A stretch of 8,057 bases of DNA from the NCBI GenBank assembly GCA_004556565.1, contig SFGN01000110.1, forward strand, positions 1 through 8,057, read 5' to 3'. Positions 4,742 through 8,057 of this stretch are shown piece by piece. The DNA is from Lachnospiraceae bacterium (lineage in GTDB: Bacteria > Bacillota_A > Clostridia > Lachnospirales > Lachnospiraceae). Below the pieces are notes generated by a model. That model saw only the letters and a list, made by a program, of their open reading frames with translations. It ran no database searches and was not told where the DNA came from. The stretch's first letter is position 1; each line of letters starts with the position of its first letter. The position numbers and the translations under genes were made by a program.

Positions 4742-5537
4742 CCAAAAGCACCTCCTGTGTCATCTGCCAATATGCAGCCGCTACTTTTCCTTTTGGATCA
4801 TGCTCAAATATGCTGATTCCTTCCGCACTGATTTCAGCTGCTCGTACTGAAAATGGAATACTCTGTGGAAAAATCTTAATCTGGTTTCCATATGTATCAA
4901 AAATCAGATCAGATATATCTCTTGCATAGTTCGTTCGGTTATCCACCATTGTGATCAATATACCTCCAATTTTCAGTTGTTTGTTAAGCTGTCTTCGCAC
5001 CTTTCCTATCGTCCGTATCAGCTGTTCTAGACCCTTTACAGGAAGATAAGCCGCCTGGACAGGTATAATAACTGCATCGACACTGGCAAGTGCATTGATC
5101 GTCAGCATTCCAAGTGATGGCATACAGTCAATCAATATATAGTCGTATTCTTCTCTCATTCTTTCTATATATTGTTTTAAGACAAGTTCCCTGCTCATAA
5201 TATTTACAAGTGAAACTTCCATTCCAGAGAGTTCGATGTTTGCCGGAATCAAATCAATTCCTTCCTGGTGATGTAAAATTCCCAGTGTATTTTCAAATAG
5301 TTCATCTTCTACAATCTTTGTCAGAATAGTAGCCAGTGTGATTGGTAATTCATCTGGGTTATGATACCCAAGACTTGCTGTCATACTTCCCTGCGGATCA
5401 TTGTCAATCACAAGCACTTTCTTCCCTGCTTTTGCAAGTCCGACTGCCAGATTCACGCAACTTGTTGTCTTGCCAACCCCGCCTTTTTGTGAACACAATG
5501 CCAGCACTTTACAATCCTTCATTACTTTCTCTTCCAT
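4731..5537 (-). CDS. parA: ParA-family partition ATPase
   Basis: The 268-residue protein has the deviant Walker A motif KGGVGKTT (18-25), with the signature lysine at position 18. A Walker A' segment VLVIDNDPQGSMTASLG follows (D45-G50), and Walker B is YDYILIDCMPSLG (131-143). This is a Soj-like ParA without an N-terminal DNA-binding domain; it forms ATP-dependent dimers on the nucleoid and moves ParB-bound DNA. The length is typical of the short chromosomal/Soj type. The start at 5537 is supported by GGGAGG about 8 nt upstream. The ORF overlaps the preceding ribbon-helix-helix-like gene by 29 nt and parB by 11 nt, so the three are probably made together. Confidence 0.95.
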   Translation of the reverse strand: MEEKVMKDCKVLALCSQKGGVGKTTSCVNLAVGLAKAGKKVLVIDNDPQGSMTASLGYHNPDELPITLATILTKIVEDELFENTLGILHHQEGIDLIPANIELSGMEVSLVNIMSRELVLKQYIERMREEYDYILIDCMPSLGMLTINALASVDAVIIPVQAAYLPVKGLEQLIRTIGKVRRQLNKQLKIGGILITMVDNRTNYARDISDLIFDTYGNQIKIFPQSIPFSVRAAEISAEGISIFEHDPKGKVAAAYWQMTQEVLLDER

Positions 5538-5901
5538 CCTTTTTATCCTCCCATAAATAACTTGAACCTTTCAGCATCCATAATGCTGCTTCCAAAAATG
5601 CAAGATACCGTTCTGTCATACTATCAAGAACCGATTCTGAAATAACTGGTTTTTCAGACTTCAAATCTTTTGCCACATCCTCCAAAACCAAACTCATTTC
5701 CTTCATTTCTGACCGGATAATCTCAATTGTTTCTTTCTTTCCAACAACACATACATGATTGTAAATGCATGATCGGACGATATAATCCTGTTTTTTCATT
5801 CCGCTCACTTTCACTCGTTCTTCAATTGTTGCTTTTTCATAAGAATTCACCCGAAAAGAAATGGTCGTTGTGTTGTGTTTTCCATGTCTGTCACCAGCCA
5901 T
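5509..5901 (-). CDS. Ribbon-helix-helix-like (MobC-type) DNA-binding protein
   Basis: In this 130-residue protein residues 11-50 (TTTISFRVNSYEKATIEERVKVSGMKKQDYIVRS) fit the strand-helix-helix plan of ribbon-helix-helix and MobC-like accessory proteins. The rest is helical and acidic (EIIRSEMKEMSLVLEDVAKDL), with a hydrophobic stretch LAFLEAALWMLKG near the end. A role as a transcriptional regulator of the int/par/rep operon or as a relaxosome accessory is possible; no relaxase is in the window. The ATG at 5901 is 3 nt after the integrase stop. Its AGGAGGA ribosome binding site is inside the codons for the integrase's terminal glutamates. It overlaps parA by 29 nt. Confidence 0.75.
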   Translation of the reverse strand: MAGDRHGKHNTTTISFRVNSYEKATIEERVKVSGMKKQDYIVRSCIYNHVCVVGKKETIEIIRSEMKEMSLVLEDVAKDLKSEKPVISESVLDSMTERYLAFLEAALWMLKGSSYLWEDKKDGRESNEGL

Positions 5902-5904
5902 CGC

Positions 5905-6984
5905 TTATTCCTCCTCTTCCTCATGTTTCTTATCTAGCAAACCTGCTAATTTACTCTGTGTAGACGGATACAGATGTGAATAAGTGTTCAACGTGGTTTC
6001 CACCTTTTCATGTCCAAGGCGTTCTGCAATCTCCAATGGAGCCACCCCCATATCAACCAGCATACTGGCATGGGAATGGCGGAGATCATGAAGTCGTATC
6101 CGCTTTACACCAGACCGCTCGATTCCGGTAGCCATACAATGTTCCATATGCGATTTGGTAAACCGAAAAAGTCTTTCCTTTTTCATAATTCCATACAAAT
6201 GACTGCAATACTCCCTAAATTCCTCTGCAAGAAAATCCGGCATCGTAATCACACGGATACTCTTTGGAGTTTTCGGCTGCGTGATCATATCCTTTCCTTT
6301 CAGTCTCTGATAAGATTTATTGATTGATATGGTTTTCTCTTCAAGATTGATGTCATTATAAGTAAGTGCAAGCAATTCACCGATACGCATTCCGGTCCAG
6401 TACAACAAAAGAAACGCCATTCTTGTCTCCGGCTTATCACTTACTGTTTCCAGAAAAGCATTGAACTCTTCCTGCATCCAGAAGTCCTTCGGTTCTCCTT
6501 TACTCTTGCCAATCGCTCCTGCCTTCCTGCAGGGATTATCCTGCAGGTTATAATACCGCATTGCATAATTGAAGATTGCAGTCAGCTGGCAGTTCACTGT
6601 TTTCAGATAAGTAGGAGAATATCCTTTTCCATTCTTATCCTTATACGTCAGCAACTCATTCTGCCATGCACGGACGTCTGCCACCGTAATTTCACTGAGA
6701 ATCTTCTTTTCAAAATAAGGCTTGATTTTCAGGTCAATAATATATCGCTTCGTGTACATAGTGTTTTCTCTGAGACGGACATCCATATCTTTGTAATAAA
6801 TCTCCAGAAAATTTCCAAATTCAATATCCACACCCTGGCTCTGCTGTTGCAGGAAATCTCTTTCCCATTCCTTAGCTTCACCCTTGGTCCTGAATCCTCT
6901 TTTCTGTTTTCTTTTCCGATTTCCCTGCCAGTCTTTGTAATAGACCTGTACTTTCCAGTTTTTTCCTTCTTTGTAAACCCCCAT
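5905..6984 (-). CDS. int: Tyrosine recombinase integrase, apparently intact
   Basis: The 359-residue protein has three parts. Residues 1-50 form an arm-type DNA-binding domain of the AP2-like kind (GKNWKVQVYYKDWQGNRKRKQKRGF). Residues about 53-150 are the SAM-like core-binding domain. Residues about 165-345 are the catalytic domain. The catalytic set is complete: Arg200 in TGMRIGELLAL, a lysine near 238-241 (PKTPKS), His299 and Arg302 in HDLRHSHAS, His325 in LGHEKVETT and the nucleophile Tyr335 in LNTYSHLY. This matches Tn916/phage-type integrases, which insert and excise the element by strand exchange at att sites. It starts 2 nt after the nearest excisionase-like gene. The C-terminus ends in five glutamates whose codons carry the next gene's ribosome binding site. 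Confidence 0.95.
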   Translation of the reverse strand: MGVYKEGKNWKVQVYYKDWQGNRKRKQKRGFRTKGEAKEWERDFLQQQSQGVDIEFGNFLEIYYKDMDVRLRENTMYTKRYIIDLKIKPYFEKKILSEITVADVRAWQNELLTYKDKNGKGYSPTYLKTVNCQLTAIFNYAMRYYNLQDNPCRKAGAIGKSKGEPKDFWMQEEFNAFLETVSDKPETRMAFLLLYWTGMRIGELLALTYNDINLEEKTISINKSYQRLKGKDMITQPKTPKSIRVITMPDFLAEEFREYCSHLYGIMKKERLFRFTKSHMEHCMATGIERSGVKRIRLHDLRHSHASMLVDMGVAPLEIAERLGHEKVETTLNTYSHLYPSTQSKLAGLLDKKHEEEEE

Positions 6985-6986
6985 TG

Positions 6987-7184
6987 CTAATCCTCGACTT
7001 TCATGCCATAAATCTTTTCTGCCAGGAATTTCGTAGAGATTTTTCCAGCTACTACAATATAGCCTTTTGCCTTCAATTCTTTGTTGTATTCTCGCATCAG
7101 ACTATATGCATAAGTTTTTGAAACTCCAAGAATTGCACACACATCATCCACATCCATATACATTTTTTCCTGCATCATACTCAT
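6987..7184 (-). CDS. Excisionase-like small HTH protein, paralogue 1 (next to int)
   Basis: This 65-residue protein has a MerR/excisionase-type helix-turn-helix at about 9-34 (YMDVDDVCAILGVSKTYAYSLM). A conserved wing-like tail follows, KGYIVVAGKISTKFLAEKIYG. The same frame (Y-x3-DI/DV, VS-x3-AY, N-x2-L, G-x-P/I-T, K-x-YG) is found in the two genes upstream. Its position directly before int suggests an excision-directionality factor. The start at 7184 has AGGAGG 10 nt upstream and overlaps the previous gene's stop by 4 nt (ATGA). The ATG codons at residues 3 and 4 are alternatives. Confidence 0.82.
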   Translation of the reverse strand: MSMMQEKMYMDVDDVCAILGVSKTYAYSLMREYNKELKAKGYIVVAGKISTKFLAEKIYGMKVED

Positions 7185-7399
7185 ACCGCTTTATCCTCCT
7201 TCAAATACTGCTCAACATGTTCCAGACCATAGATCTTGTCCTCTACATAGCGGGTTGGCACCCGACCGAGAATCACATAATAGTTCTTGCTTGCCAGATC
7301 GGCATTCATTCTTTCCACTACCCGGTAAGCAAACGAAACTGATAATCCAAAGAGTTCTGCAATGTCTTCCACTGATAAATACATTTTTCTCTTACGCAT
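7181..7399 (-). CDS. Excisionase-like small HTH protein, paralogue 2
   Basis: The product is 72 residues from the preferred start at 7399, which has an AAAGGA ribosome binding site about 9 nt upstream. A longer frame to 7435 exists but its extra 12 residues have no good start signal. The helix-turn-helix is MYLSVEDIAELFGLSVSFAYRVV (6-28), followed by NYYVILGRVPTRYVEDKIYG and an extra charged tail, LEHVEQYLKEDKAV, not seen in paralogue 1. It overlaps the gene before it by 8 nt and the gene after it by 4 nt. Confidence 0.8.
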   Translation of the reverse strand: MRKRKMYLSVEDIAELFGLSVSFAYRVVERMNADLASKNYYVILGRVPTRYVEDKIYGLEHVEQYLKEDKAV

Positions 7400-7619
7400 G
7401 AAACCATTCCTTTCCCTCTTCCTGTGGAATCTCACAAGTATCTTCTACTCCGTAGAAACGCTTCACAAAATACTTTGTCGGAACTTTTCCTCTAAGCGTC
7501 AGGTAGCCCTGTTCTTCCAGTTCCTTGTTCAGATTTCCGATGATTTCATAAGCCGATGTCTGTTTTACTTCCAGAAGTTCACATATATCGGCTGCCTTTA
7601 AAAATAATTTATTCTGCAT
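7392..7619 (-). CDS. Excisionase-like small HTH protein, paralogue 3 (first gene of the block)
   Basis: The 75-residue protein has its helix-turn-helix at about 6-31 (FLKAADICELLEVKQTSAYEIIGNL), then GYLTLRGKVPTKYFVKRFYG and an acidic tail ending KEWFHA. The start at 7619 has AGGAGGT 8 nt upstream. It is the first gene of the contiguous block running to rep, so the promoter should lie between it and the right end. The conserved repeat at 7647-7707 is immediately upstream. Confidence 0.82.
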   Translation of the reverse strand: MQNKLFLKAADICELLEVKQTSAYEIIGNLNKELEEQGYLTLRGKVPTKYFVKRFYGVEDTCEIPQEEGKEWFHA

Positions 7620-7646
7620 AATCAGTACCTCCTGTGTTTTGAATAT

Positions 7647-7707
7647 TTATCTCTTCATATACTCTGTACTGGCAGATGCAAAATCGGACATCATTTTCCG
7701 AAATTTA
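7647..7707 (-). repeat. Dispersed repeat copy 2, with 14-codon mini-ORF (MSDF...TEYM)
   Basis: This matches the repeat at 781-822. The minus-strand frame from 7691 to the stop at 7647 reads MSDFASASTEYMKR; an adjacent in-frame ATG at 7694 gives one more Met. A GGA lies just before it, a weak ribosome binding site. The mini-ORF ends 27 nt before the first excisionase-like gene, where a leader peptide or a promoter/operator would be expected. An inverted pair TCGGA/TCCGA flanks the start codon. Confidence 0.58.
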
Positions 7708-7724
7708 TCAAATTTTCTTGTTTT

Positions 7725-7859
7725 TTAATTCTCCATCAGTGTGATTACTGTGTCATGGAGTTTAAGCTCATCGAAAGTAAAGAACCTTTCTGTGGTATCT
7801 GTTTTCTAAATGCAGGCAACAAAAAAACAGTCTGCCTTGACGAAAATCACTTCAATCAA
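7725..7859 (-). pseudogene. Possible remnant reading frame with an in-frame TAG
   Basis: On the minus strand an open stretch from about 7859 (LIEVIFVKADCFFVACI) is interrupted by TAG at 7808-7806. It continues in the same frame for 26 codons (including TERFFTFDELKLHDTVI) to TAA at 7727-7725. The part after the TAG has a protein-like composition in otherwise AT-rich spacer. There is no credible start or ribosome binding site. It may be the tail of a decayed gene or chance; I recognise no family. Confidence 0.25.
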
Positions 7860-7968
7860 AACAAACTGTTCTTCATATTTACTCTAATTTTATTTTATGA
7901 GAATAACCGATTTCACGAAATTTGCAGGTGAATCTGGAATATAAACAAGAGAAAAAAATAATTTTTAA

Positions 7969-7989
7969 ACTCCATTTGCACTCCATTTG
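7969..7989 (+). repeat. Direct repeat ACTCCATTTG x2 near the element end
   Basis: Two identical 10-bp copies (7969-7978 and 7980-7989) have an 11-bp period, about one helical turn. They sit between the integrase module and the probable element end, where arm-type integrase or excisionase binding repeats are usually found. That role is inferred from position only. Confidence 0.45.
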
Positions 7990-8007
7990 GTCTTTTCGAC
8001 ACCCCGC

Positions 8008-8041
8008 AAAGCCTTTATTTATGGGCTTTTCCGCGATTTTT
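8008..8041 (+). terminator. Hairpin with short T-run near the right end
   Basis: AAAGCC (8008-8013) pairs with GGCTTT (8024-8029) over a 10-nt loop, and CGC/GCG triplets are available on each side. TTTTT follows at 8037-8041 on the plus strand. It could be a weak plus-direction terminator that insulates the element, or part of the attachment region. The boundary between element and chromosome cannot be placed because the other end is not in the window. Confidence 0.35.
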
Positions 8042-8057
8042 CAAGCTACTCAAACTC

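Larger units (their letters stand above)
7620..8057. other. Right-end intergenic region, no intact gene
   Basis: These 438 bases carry the repeat copy at 7647-7707, the possible remnant frame at 7725-7859, an AT-rich stretch at about 7860-7968 with no feature I can name, the ACTCCATTTG direct repeat and the hairpin at 8008. The att site and the promoter of the excisionase-integrase-par-rep block probably lie here. I see no tRNA gene end or duplicated core that would fix the junction. Confidence 0.5.

Overview
The window looks like one end of an integrative mobile element from a low-GC Gram-positive anaerobe, most likely a Clostridia/Lachnospiraceae-type gut bacterium. Reasons: AT-rich DNA, strong AGGAGG-type ribosome binding sites, a RepA_N/DUF6017-type replication initiator, and small membrane and helix-turn-helix proteins of the kinds found in clostridial conjugative elements. 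The taxonomic call is inference. Every gene I can support is on the minus strand, so transcription runs from high to low coordinates.

Layout in the direction of transcription. The right end (about 7620-8057) has no intact gene. It holds an 11-bp-spaced direct repeat, a hairpin, a possible decayed reading frame and one copy of a dispersed repeat that carries a tiny conserved reading frame. Next comes a tightly packed block: three tandem paralogous small helix-turn-helix proteins (7619-6987, excisionase-like), a complete tyrosine recombinase (6984-5905), a ribbon-helix-helix-like protein (5901-5509), ParA (5537-4731), ParB (4741-3875) and a RepA_N initiator (3850-2756). These genes overlap or are separated by at most 24 nt, so excision/integration, partition and replication appear to be one polycistron. 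The rep gene contains six 23-bp tandem units (iterons) inside its coding sequence, which is the usual origin arrangement for RepA_N replicons. After rep come a CD1845-like membrane protein, an unrecognised 185-residue protein, a flavodoxin-fold oxidoreductase with an apparent internal deletion and a small two-helix membrane protein, which ends at a clear intrinsic terminator. An intergenic stretch of about 550 bases follows, and then ssb, cut by the window edge.

The genes fit an element that excises, replicates and is partitioned as a circle while extrachromosomal, with SSB covering single-stranded intermediates. No relaxase, coupling protein or conjugation gene is in view, so conjugation is not shown here.

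The least explained parts are: (i) the 443-893 interval, with a folded, comparatively GC-rich candidate RNA that has two mutually exclusive pairings, bracketed by two identical hairpins; (ii) a dispersed repeat with an MSDF...TEYM mini-ORF, present both there and in front of the excisionase genes; (iii) three copies of a long intergenic palindrome around GTGCCCA-N-TGGGCAC that could be ParB sites or operators; and (iv) the triplicated excisionase-like cassette.
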